DNA from: Mycobacterium sp.
Lineage (GTDB): Bacteria; Actinomycetota; Actinomycetes; Mycobacteriales; Mycobacteriaceae
NCBI GenBank assembly: GCA_025965895.1
Contig: JAOPWC010000130.1
Coordinates: forward strand, 1 to 64,000
DNA: 64,000 bases
Direction of reading: 5' to 3'
The notes beneath the pieces were generated by a model, which was not told the origin of the DNA, did no database searches, and saw only the letters and a program-made list of their open reading frames with translations. The position numbers and the translations under genes are program-made. Of this stretch, positions 51,172-58,541 are shown in pieces (position 1 is the first letter of the stretch; each line of letters starts with the position of its first letter).

Positions 51172-51483
51172 ATGGGAGACACGCATCACGATCCGATTGA
51201 TCACTCCCGCACGCACCACCAGCACGCTGGCGAGTCGATGATCGACGCCTACTTCTGGCCGGGATTCTTCCTGCTGGCGGTCGGCCTCATCGCGCTGGTT
51301 GCCTGTGTCGCGGCGGCCGCATACAAACATCACGAGTGGATACTGACGACCGGTCTGGTCGCGCTCACAGCGGTCGCGGCCGGCTCGGCCTGGATCGCGC
51401 TCGAACACCGGCGGATACGCCGCATCGAGGCGCGCTGGCGGGCGGACCACCCGGCCGGCCACTCGCACGGGCGCGCCGTATAG
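51172..51483 (+). CDS. Small membrane protein, first of a tandem pair
   Basis: A 103-aa protein: a His-rich, polar N-terminus (HHDPIDHSRTHHQHAGESM), two hydrophobic segments (about residues 27-50 and 59-77) and a basic His-containing tail. It has a very good ribosome site (gaaggaga). It shares the pattern DHxRT...AGExM, PGxFL and IALVACxAAAA with the gene 107 bp downstream, so the two are paralogues. The His residues may bind metal, but there is no direct evidence. Confidence 0.72.
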   Translation: MGDTHHDPIDHSRTHHQHAGESMIDAYFWPGFFLLAVGLIALVACVAAAAYKHHEWILTTGLVALTAVAAGSAWIALEHRRIRRIEARWRADHPAGHSHGRAV

Positions 51484-51589
51484 CGTTGGCGTGCCGCAAC
51501 TCCGGTGTGTTTCGCACCGCCGGACAGTTTCGTGCCGCCCCCGCCAGGGTAGCCACGCTCAACGGCTTGATCGCGAGAGGAGAAAGCTG

Positions 51590-51892
51590 ATGGCAGACGT
51601 GGACCCTACCGACCACGCTCGCACCACCATCCCGCGCGCCGGGGAGGCGATGAAGGACACCCGCAGCCTGCCCGGCTATTTCCTGATGGGTGTGGCCATC
51701 GTGGCCCTGGTGGCCTGCCTGGCCGCGGCGGCGATGGGCCAGGTCGGGTGGACGATCGGCCTCGGCGCCGCCGCGGTCCTCACCGCCATCGGCGGCTCGG
51801 TGTGGGTTTACGTGGAGCGTCGCCGCGTGGCGCGACTGGCGCGCCAGTCGCCGACCGAGGCGCAACGTCCCGGTCCGAATCCGCCTCGCTGA
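51590..51892 (+). CDS. Small membrane protein, second of a tandem pair
   Basis: A 100-aa protein. MADVDPTDHARTTIPRAGEA leads into two hydrophobic segments (about residues 30-50 and 55-73) and a basic C-terminus. It is a diverged duplicate of the preceding gene, without its histidine runs. Ribosome site agaggaga. Downstream lies a strong hairpin, shared as terminator with the convergent csbD-like gene. Function unknown. Confidence 0.72.
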   Translation: MADVDPTDHARTTIPRAGEAMKDTRSLPGYFLMGVAIVALVACLAAAAMGQVGWTIGLGAAAVLTAIGGSVWVYVERRRVARLARQSPTEAQRPGPNPPR

Positions 51893-51905
51893 CGGCAGGA
51901 TGACG

Positions 51906-51932
51906 ATGGGCCCAGTCTCCGACTGGGCCCAT
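51906..51932. terminator. Bidirectional hairpin terminator
   Basis: atgggcccagtc and its exact complement flank a tcc loop: a perfect 12-bp stem at 51906-51917 and 51921-51932. It lies between two convergent stops (51892 and 51951), as expected for a shared terminator. No T-tract follows, which is usual in mycobacteria. Confidence 0.85.
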
Positions 51933-51950
51933 CGTGTGCCAACGCACTGG

Positions 51951-52184
51951 CTACTGGTTGGACTTCTGGCGCCCTTCTGCGGCTTTGGCGCCGCCGCGAG
52001 CCGACTCAGCCTCGGCCTCTTTCTTGGCGGCATCGCGCTCCGCTTCGGCCTTGTCCTGCTGGGCCTTACCCTCGCGGACCAGGTCATCGCGACCGGTCAC
52101 GGTGCCGACGGCTTCCTTGGCCTTGCCCTTGACGTCCTCGACGACGCCTCTGACGGCTTCTTCGGGTCCGCTGTTTTCCGCCAT
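51951..52184 (-). CDS. CsbD-family stress protein
   Basis: A 77-aa, highly charged, probably helical or disordered protein. The CsbD core is EEAVRGVVEDVKGKAKEAVG and TVTGRDDLVREGKAQQDKAE. CsbD proteins are induced by general stress (sigma-B regulon in Bacillus) and have no known enzymatic activity. A strong ribosome site (aaggagga) precedes the ATG at 52184. Expression is probably from its own promoter in the 218 bp upstream. Confidence 0.92.
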   Translation of the reverse strand: MAENSGPEEAVRGVVEDVKGKAKEAVGTVTGRDDLVREGKAQQDKAEAERDAAKKEAEAESARGGAKAAEGRQKSNQ

Positions 52185-52402
52185 GGATTCCTCCTTGTTG
52201 GCTTCCTTCGGTAGAACGGTCGCTTCCGTTCGGCGACGGGCGCCATTGCCCGTCAGTTCCGGCTGATTCCCGCCGAGCACGGTGGCTAAACCTGACGGAT
52301 CGCTGCTGACCTGCGGCGCCCACCGCCTACCGGGCGTTATCCGGCCCGCGGCGTGACCGATGTCACGCCGACGGCGCGATCTCGTCGGAGCTGGCTGACG
52401 TC

Positions 52403-52642
52403 CTAGGTGATATCCGGGTCCCAGTCCTCGTCGCCGCTGTCGGCGCTGGTCAACTGCTCCTGCCAGTCCGCCGGGTCGACGTCGGTGGGTGGCGGCATCT
52501 CCGCCGCTATCTCGCTGGCCTCGGTGGGCTGGAAGTCTTCCGAGAGCTCTCGGTCCTCACCTACTGGAAGCCGTTGCTCGACCGCATCGGGTATCGGCAC
52601 CTCTTCACCGATGGGCTCGTCGGAATCAGGACCAAGTGTCAC
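52403..52642 (-). CDS. Small acidic hypothetical protein
   Basis: A 79-aa, strongly acidic protein (MTLGPDSDEPIGEEVPIPDA at the start and DSGDEDWDPDIT at the end) with no hydrophobic core. Composition suggests a disordered protein. Similar short acidic proteins are found next to unrelated genes in other mycobacteria, but I cannot name a family. It could be over-called. Confidence 0.55.
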   Translation of the reverse strand: MTLGPDSDEPIGEEVPIPDAVEQRLPVGEDRELSEDFQPTEASEIAAEMPPPTDVDPADWQEQLTSADSGDEDWDPDIT

Positions 52643-52669
52643 ACGCGGAAGCTACCCGGACGGCATTCG

Positions 52670-52708
52670 GCCAAAACCCCGTGCCGAAACCCCGTGCCAA
52701 AACCCCGC
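52670..52708. repeat. Three tandem copies of a 13-bp unit
   Basis: gccaaaaccccgt (52670-52682), gccgaaaccccgt (52683-52695) and gccaaaaccccgc (52696-52708). It lies between the divergent acidic protein and the FAD/Rieske oxidoreductase, 36 bp before the latter's start. Confidence 0.95.
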
Positions 52709-52744
52709 GTTTCGTCTCCGGTGCGCCGGGTAATAAGGCAACCC

Positions 52745-54268
52745 ATGACTTCTCTGTGGTTAGCCGACCGAGTTGGCGGGCCTTGGGCTGCAAGTACCCT
52801 CGACGACGTTGACCGGGCATCCGACGTGATCGTCGCGGGCGCGGGCATCACCGGGCTGATGACGGCGGTGTTGCTGGCCCGCGCAGGCGAGAAGGTAGTC
52901 GTGCTCGAGGCGCGCTCGGTGGGCGCCGTCACGACCGGCAACACCACCGGCAAGATCAGCCTGTTGCAGGGCGATCACCTGGCCAGGATCATCGCCAAAC
53001 ACGGCACCGACGTCGCCCGCGACTATGTCAGCGGCAACCGGGAGGGTCAGGAGTGGGTGCTTCACCACTGTGCGACCCACGGTGTGGCGGTGCAGCGCGA
53101 AGACGCGTACACCTACGCCCAGTCCGGCAAGGGCGTCGGCGCCGCCCGCGCCGAGCTCCAGGCATGTCAGACCGTTGGCCTGCCGGCGGAATGGGATGAC
53201 GATGCCGACGTGCCGTTCCCGTATCACGGCGGCGTCCGGCTGGCCGACCAGGGGCAGTTCGACCCGATGCCGTTCCTCGACAGCCTCGCGACAGAGCTGA
53301 TCGGGCGAGGGGGCAGTCTGCTCGAGGGCGCGCGGGTGCGCCGGGTCTCCGGCCAGTGCGGGAGGCTGAAGGTGCAGGTCAACGGTCCGTCGGACGGTGA
53401 CATCGAGGGGGCGGTCGAACTGGGAGCCGGGCAGCTGGTGCTGGCCACCGGCATCCCGATCCTCGACCGCGGCGGCTTCTTCGCCAGGCTCAAGCCGGGC
53501 CGCTCGTACGCCATGGCCTTCCGGGTGCCCGGCAACATCACCCGACCGATGATGATCTCGACCGATTCACCGACCAGGTCCGTGCGCTACGCGCCGACCG
53601 CCGACGGCGAGCGGCTGATCGTCGGCGGCGCCGGCCATCCAGTGGGGCGCGCCAAAAGCCCTGCCGCCGCGCTTGAGGAGCTGTCGAACTGGGCGCGGGT
53701 GCACTATCCCGGCGCGGTGCGCACGCATTACTGGTCAGCGCAGGATTACACCCCCATTGACGAATCGCCTTACGTCGGCCCGATCCTTCCCAACAGCGAA
53801 TCCATATTTGTGGCAACGGGATTCAACAAGTGGGGCATGACCAATGGCGCGGCCGCCGCGCTGGCGTTGTCCAGCCGCATTCTCGGTGGCCGAATGGATT
53901 GGGCGAGCGCGTTCTCCAGTTGGAGTCCGCGCGAATTGCATGGGCTGGCCACGGCAGTCGAGGCCAATCTCGAGGTCGGTCTCAATATGGCCAAGGGCTG
54001 GATCGCTCCGCTCACCCGGTCGATTCAGCGCAATCCGGGAAAGGATGAGGGTGGCGTCGTCAGCGGGCTGCCGTGGCATCTGGAAGCCCGCTCTGTGGTG
54101 GACGGCACCGAACACCGGGTGTCGCCGGTGTGCCCGCATCTGGGCGGGATCGTGAACTGGAACGACGTCGACAGGGCCTGGGAGTGCCCGTTGCACGGAT
54201 CGCGATTCGCGCCGGACGGCACATTGCTGGAGGGGCCTTCGACACGGGATCTCACCGCGTCACGCTGA
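52745..54268 (+). CDS. FAD-dependent oxidoreductase with C-terminal Rieske domain
   Basis: A 507-aa fusion. Residues 1-400 are a DAO-type (glycine-oxidase-like) flavoprotein with the dinucleotide motif VIVAGAGITGLMTAVLLARAG and the C-terminal IFVATGFNKWGMTNGAAAAL. Residues about 425-507 form a Rieske [2Fe-2S] domain with ligands C463, H465, C481 and H484 (CPHLGG and CPLHGS). Homologues are widespread in actinobacteria and their substrate is not known. The next gene, a glycosyltransferase, starts 51 bp downstream, but no functional link is clear. Confidence 0.93.
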   Translation: MTSLWLADRVGGPWAASTLDDVDRASDVIVAGAGITGLMTAVLLARAGEKVVVLEARSVGAVTTGNTTGKISLLQGDHLARIIAKHGTDVARDYVSGNREGQEWVLHHCATHGVAVQREDAYTYAQSGKGVGAARAELQACQTVGLPAEWDDDADVPFPYHGGVRLADQGQFDPMPFLDSLATELIGRGGSLLEGARVRRVSGQCGRLKVQVNGPSDGDIEGAVELGAGQLVLATGIPILDRGGFFARLKPGRSYAMAFRVPGNITRPMMISTDSPTRSVRYAPTADGERLIVGGAGHPVGRAKSPAAALEELSNWARVHYPGAVRTHYWSAQDYTPIDESPYVGPILPNSESIFVATGFNKWGMTNGAAAALALSSRILGGRMDWASAFSSWSPRELHGLATAVEANLEVGLNMAKGWIAPLTRSIQRNPGKDEGGVVSGLPWHLEARSVVDGTEHRVSPVCPHLGGIVNWNDVDRAWECPLHGSRFAPDGTLLEGPSTRDLTASR

Positions 54269-54319
54269 CCGCCGCCGGGCCATGTTTGGCAGCGATAGTG
54301 CAAGGGAAGTACTTTTCGT

Positions 54320-55294
54320 ATGCCGACAACAGCATCGGTGCGAACCGTTTTGCTCTGGCACGTACACGGCTCCTGGACCGAGGCTTTCGTGCAGGGCCGC
54401 CATCGCTATGTGCTGCCGCGCAACGACGCCGGCGACGCCGACGGGCGTGGACTGTGTGGGCGGCAATGGAAGCGTGCCGACGAGGTGGCGGTGGACAAGT
54501 TGGCCGACGAACCGGTCGACCTCGTCGTGTTGCAGCGCCCGGAGGAACTCGATCTGGCGGCCCGGTGGCTCGGCCGGCGCCCCGGCGAGGACGTGCCGGC
54601 CGTCTATGTCGAGCACAACGCGCCGCGACCCTCACCGGTGAACAGCAGGCACGCGATCGCCGAGCGCTCCGACATCACGCTTGTCCACGTCACCGATTTC
54701 AACCGGCTGATGTGGGACAACGGGGTGGCGCCGACAATGGTGATCAGCCACGGCATCCCCGATCCCGGAGACCTCTACACCGGCGAACTTCCGGCCGCCG
54801 CGGCGATGATCAACGAGCCGCTGCGGCGCAACCGAGTGGTGGGCACAGACCTTCTCGGCCGGCTCTCCGCAGACGTTCCGCTCGACGTCTGGGGAATGGG
54901 AACCCACCAGCTCAACGATATCGACCTTGGCGGGCAGGTGCGCGGCCGCGGTGACGTGCACGCGCCGGAGTTGCACCGTCAAGTGGCCCGGCGCCGCGTT
55001 TATGTGCACACCGCACGCTGGACGTCGCTGGGGCTCTCGCTGATCGAGGCGATGCACCTGGCCATGCCGGTGATCGCGGTGGCCTCGACGATGGCCCCTC
55101 TGGCGGTGCCCAGCCAGGCCGGTGTGGTCAGCGCCGACGTCGACACGCTGGCGGAGGCAGTGAGGTTGTTTGTCTCCGAGCCGGAGGCGGCGAGGGCTGC
55201 GGGCAAGTCGGCCCGCCTGTTCGCCCTGCACCACTTCGGGCTGCAGCGGTTCCTGGCCGACTGGGATCGTTTGATCGACGGCGTCTGCGCGTGA
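54320..55294 (+). CDS. Glycosyltransferase (GT-B fold, GT4-like)
   Basis: A 324-aa enzyme with the C-terminal nucleotide-sugar site (TSLGLSLIEAMHLAMPVIAV; acidic residues as in the E-x7-E motif). An N-terminal half begins TVLLWHVHGSWTEAF and includes VYVEHNAPRPSP. It is shorter than typical GT4 enzymes and the acceptor is unknown. Its stop lies within the first unit of a 13-bp duplication. A second GT-B enzyme follows 30 bp on. Confidence 0.85.
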   Translation: MPTTASVRTVLLWHVHGSWTEAFVQGRHRYVLPRNDAGDADGRGLCGRQWKRADEVAVDKLADEPVDLVVLQRPEELDLAARWLGRRPGEDVPAVYVEHNAPRPSPVNSRHAIAERSDITLVHVTDFNRLMWDNGVAPTMVISHGIPDPGDLYTGELPAAAAMINEPLRRNRVVGTDLLGRLSADVPLDVWGMGTHQLNDIDLGGQVRGRGDVHAPELHRQVARRRVYVHTARWTSLGLSLIEAMHLAMPVIAVASTMAPLAVPSQAGVVSADVDTLAEAVRLFVSEPEAARAAGKSARLFALHHFGLQRFLADWDRLIDGVCA

Positions 55295-55312
55295 ATACGG
55301 CGCGTGAATAGG
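55287..55312. repeat. Two tandem copies of a 13-bp unit
   Basis: gcgcgtgaatacg (55287-55299) is followed by gcgcgtgaatagg (55300-55312). The first contains the TGA of the upstream glycosyltransferase, and the second leads into the ribosome site of the next gene. Confidence 0.88.
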
Positions 55313-55324
55313 GAGGGAAGCCGG

Positions 55325-56545
55325 ATGAGAATCGCAATGATTTCCGAACACGCCAGCCCGCTGGCCGTGTTGGGCGGCGTCGACGCCGGCGGCCAGAACG
55401 TGCACGTCGCCGAGTTGTCCGCGGCGATGGCGCGCCGCGGCCACGAGATTCTGGTGTTTACCCGCCGCGACGACCCCGGCCTTCCGGAACGCGTGGATAC
55501 CGCGGCCGGGTACACCGTCGTGCACGTGCCGGCCGGGCCACCGACGAACCTGCCCAAGGACGACCTGCTGGAGCACATGGGGCCGTTCGGGGAGTACCTC
55601 GCCGATCAGTGGATCACCGAGCGGCCCGACATCGCACATGCGCATTTCTGGATGTCGGGAGTCGCGACAAGGCTGGCCGCGCGCCGCCGGAACGTCCCGA
55701 TGGTGCAGACATTTCACGCGCTCGGCGTTGTCAAGCGGCGTCACCAGGGCGTGCGGGACACCAGCCCACCCGCGCGGGCACAACTCGAGAAGCTGCTGGC
55801 CCGCAATACCGACTGGGTTGCGGCCACCTGCACCGACGAGGTGTTCGAGCTGGTGCGGCTCGGCCGGCCGCGCTCCCGGACATCGGTGATCCCGTGCGGC
55901 GTCGATCTGCACCGCTTCACCCCGACTGGGGCCCGCGCCGGCCGGACAGACCGCCGCAGGATCGTTTCGGTGGGAAGGCTGGTGCCGCGGAAGGGGTTTG
56001 ACATTCTGATACGGGCGATGGTCGCGGTCCCCGACGCCGAACTGCTGATCGTCGGTGGTCCCGACGTCAGCGCCCTGGATTCCGACCCCGAAGCGGTCCG
56101 GCTGTCGACCCTGGCGGCCGGGCTCGGGGTGGCCGATCGGGTTCGGCTGACCGGATCGGTGTCGCGGGGCGCGATGCCCGCGCTGCTGCGATCGGCCGAC
56201 GTGGTCGCCTGCACGCCGTGGTACGAGCCGTTCGGCATCGTCCCGGTCGAGGCGATGGCGTGCGGAGTGCCGGTGCTCGCCGCGGCGGTCGGCGGGATGC
56301 TCGACACGGTTGTCGACGGCGGGACGGGTGTGCTGGTGCCGCCGCGCGATCCGCAGGCCTGCGCGGAGGCGCTGAACGCGATGCTCGCAGATCCTGCGCG
56401 GCTCGCCGAGTGGGGCGCAGCCGGACGCGCGCGCGCCGAGTCACGCTACTCGTGGGACAGGATCGCCGCCGACACGCTGAAGGTCTATCAGCGGACGATG
56501 CCGGCTTCGCATGCGATGACGGTGTCGGACCGCCAGTGGGGTTAA
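55325..56545 (+). CDS. Glycosyltransferase family 4 (sucrose-synthase-like GT-B)
   Basis: A 406-aa glycosyltransferase. The N-terminal LGGVDAGGQNVHVAELSAAM and PDIAHAHFWMSG are the acceptor-domain signatures. RIVSVGRLVPRKGFDILI opens the donor domain, and EPFGIVPVEAMACGVPV carries the E-x7-E pair. It has an N-terminus like the retaining GTs that use UDP- or GDP-sugars (PimB/MshA relatives). A gggaggg ribosome site precedes the ATG at 55325. The TAA stop overlaps that of the convergent family 2 glycosyltransferase. Confidence 0.9.
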   Translation: MRIAMISEHASPLAVLGGVDAGGQNVHVAELSAAMARRGHEILVFTRRDDPGLPERVDTAAGYTVVHVPAGPPTNLPKDDLLEHMGPFGEYLADQWITERPDIAHAHFWMSGVATRLAARRRNVPMVQTFHALGVVKRRHQGVRDTSPPARAQLEKLLARNTDWVAATCTDEVFELVRLGRPRSRTSVIPCGVDLHRFTPTGARAGRTDRRRIVSVGRLVPRKGFDILIRAMVAVPDAELLIVGGPDVSALDSDPEAVRLSTLAAGLGVADRVRLTGSVSRGAMPALLRSADVVACTPWYEPFGIVPVEAMACGVPVLAAAVGGMLDTVVDGGTGVLVPPRDPQACAEALNAMLADPARLAEWGAAGRARAESRYSWDRIAADTLKVYQRTMPASHAMTVSDRQWG

Positions 56546-57408
56546 GCCGCCTCCAGTTGGCGCACCTTGCGCTCGAGTTCCTCAGGCAGCCGGCGACGCC
56601 GGCCCAGCGCGATGGGCAACCGGACCAACGCCTCGGCGGCAGCGCGGGCGTGCGCGCTGTCGGCGGCGGCCGCCAGCAACAACTCGCGGGCGGTGGCCAC
56701 ACACCGATCGGGTGGTCGCCGCATCAAGCAGGTCAAGAAGTCGTTGCGCAGCACCCGCGCGTCCTGCGCGGCGGCCGCCGCCCGCACCGGCGAAGGCTCA
56801 TGGAACGCAACGAGTTCGGGGCAGTAGCACAGCTCCCACCCGGCGGCCGCAAGATCCAGCGCGAGCAGCTGCTCCTCGCCGCGAAAGTGCAGGACCGTAC
56901 TGAATCCGCCGGCAGCAAGGAATGCCGAGGCGCGCACCATCGCCGAACACGACTGGAAGCCAAGCACAGAGGGTCCCGGCATGGCCGGCTTGCGGCCGAG
57001 CGCGCTGGACGCCAGCACGTCGCTGAACGGATCGCGGCGCCCCGACGGCCATACCACGGTCTGCGCGGCCAGCACCGCCACAGTGGGGTGCCGGTCGAAC
57101 AGTTCCGTGCCGATCCGCGCCGACTCCGGAGCCCACCACGAATCGTCGTCGCAGAACGCCACATACGGCGTGTCACACGTCGCTACACCCACATTGCGGG
57201 CCACCGCACCACGATTGCGGGTCAGCGCCACCAGCCTCAGCCGGGAGCCCTGCGGGTGCGTCCGCGCCAACGTGCCCACCGCGTCGCGCGAGTGGTCCCC
57301 AGAGTCGTTGTCCACCACGATGATAGGGCACGGAGTGGTCTCGAGCAGGCGTGCCAACGTGTGCCCGAGTCCTTGGGCGCGGTCGCGGGTCGCGATGACA
57401 AACGACAT
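56542..57408 (-). CDS. Family 2 glycosyltransferase
   Basis: A 288-aa GT-A-fold transferase. MSFVIATRDRAQGLGHTLAR and IIVVDNDSGDHS are typical of GT2. VAFCDDDSWWAPESA gives the metal-binding DxD-type motif, and HFRGEEQLLALDLAAAGWE corresponds to the ED/acceptor site. The ATG at 57408 was chosen over 57429, since the latter would overlap the divergent gene's possible start. It lies on the opposite strand from the rest of the sugar cluster. The donor and acceptor are unknown. Confidence 0.88.
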   Translation of the reverse strand: MSFVIATRDRAQGLGHTLARLLETTPCPIIVVDNDSGDHSRDAVGTLARTHPQGSRLRLVALTRNRGAVARNVGVATCDTPYVAFCDDDSWWAPESARIGTELFDRHPTVAVLAAQTVVWPSGRRDPFSDVLASSALGRKPAMPGPSVLGFQSCSAMVRASAFLAAGGFSTVLHFRGEEQLLALDLAAAGWELCYCPELVAFHEPSPVRAAAAAQDARVLRNDFLTCLMRRPPDRCVATARELLLAAAADSAHARAAAEALVRLPIALGRRRRLPEELERKVRQLEAA

Positions 57409-57499
57409 TCGTCGGCCGGCGAGATCCATGCCGGCCGATTACCCGCCGCGACTCGGCGACAAACCGTTTTACCTCCCTGGATTCGGGTACCCGCGACCC

Positions 57500-58483
57500 G
57501 TGGCGGAATCGAATCGTGTCCTCGTCACCGGCGGAGCGGGCTTCCTCGGCAACCACCTGTGCCACCGGCTGCTCGACCGCGGTACGGAAGTGGTGTGCGT
57601 TGACGATTTGTCGACCAGTGGACCGGGCAATGTGGCGGACCTCGGGCGACGCAGCGGGCTTCAGTTCGTCGAACACGACATCACCGAGACCTCAGGCGAT
57701 CCGCGCCTGAACCACCCCTTCGATGCGGTCTTTCACCTGGCATCGCCGGCCTCCCCGCCGGATTACCAGAGGCTGCCGGTGCAGACCTTGCGGGTGGGAG
57801 CCCACGGGACGTCGGTCGCCCTGGATATCGCCGAACGCAGCGGCGCTCGCTTCGTGCTCGCCTCCACCAGTGAGGTGTACGGCGATCCCCTCGAACATCC
57901 GCAACGCGAAACCTATTGGGGCAACGTGAATCCTGTCGGTCCCCGCAGCGTCTACGACGAAGCCAAACGGTTCGCCGAGGCGCTGGTGTTCGCCTATCAC
58001 CGATCTCGTCACGGCGACGTCGCGGTGGCCCGCATCTTCAACACCTACGGTCCCCGGATGCGGGCCGACGACGGGCGGATGGTGCCGACATTCTGCCGGC
58101 AGGCGCTGTCTGACGAGCCGATCACCGTATCCGGCAACGGTCGGCAGACCCGTTCGCTGTGCCACGTGGACGACACGGTCGCGGCGCTGCTCGCGCTCGC
58201 CGACGCCGACATCACCGGGCCGGTCAACATCGGCAACCCGACCGAGCTCACCGTGCTCGAGGTTGCAGAGATGATTCGCGAGCTCGCACGCAGTTCCTCG
58301 CCGATTCATTATGTCGCTGCCGCGCAAGATGATCCGCAACGCCGGTGCCCCGACATCCGGCTGGCACGAGAGCAGCTGGGTTGGGAGCCGAAGGTCCCTC
58401 CACAGGAGGGGCTCGCCGAGACCGTCGCGTGGTTCCGCGGTCGGGAGGCCGTCACGCGGCCGCACGCGGCCGAGCCTGTTTAA
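57500..58483 (+). CDS. NAD-dependent sugar epimerase/decarboxylase (UXS-like)
   Basis: An extended short-chain reductase acting on nucleotide sugars, 327 aa. NAD motif VTGGAGFLGNHL; catalytic Y152 and K156 (SVYDEAKRF); STSEVYGDPLEHPQ; RIFNTYGPRM; and NIGNPTELTVLEVAEM. These are the signatures of UDP-glucuronate decarboxylase and related 4-epimerases. An upstream in-frame ATG at 57428 would add 24 residues but overlap the divergent transferase. It heads the run leading to the heptose genes and may supply a second sugar. Confidence 0.88.
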   Translation: MAESNRVLVTGGAGFLGNHLCHRLLDRGTEVVCVDDLSTSGPGNVADLGRRSGLQFVEHDITETSGDPRLNHPFDAVFHLASPASPPDYQRLPVQTLRVGAHGTSVALDIAERSGARFVLASTSEVYGDPLEHPQRETYWGNVNPVGPRSVYDEAKRFAEALVFAYHRSRHGDVAVARIFNTYGPRMRADDGRMVPTFCRQALSDEPITVSGNGRQTRSLCHVDDTVAALLALADADITGPVNIGNPTELTVLEVAEMIRELARSSSPIHYVAAAQDDPQRRCPDIRLAREQLGWEPKVPPQEGLAETVAWFRGREAVTRPHAAEPV

Positions 58484-58541
58484 CCCCGACTTCTGTGGGT
58501 AAGTGCTCTTTGGACGACTAACCACAGGCCAGGAGGTACGC

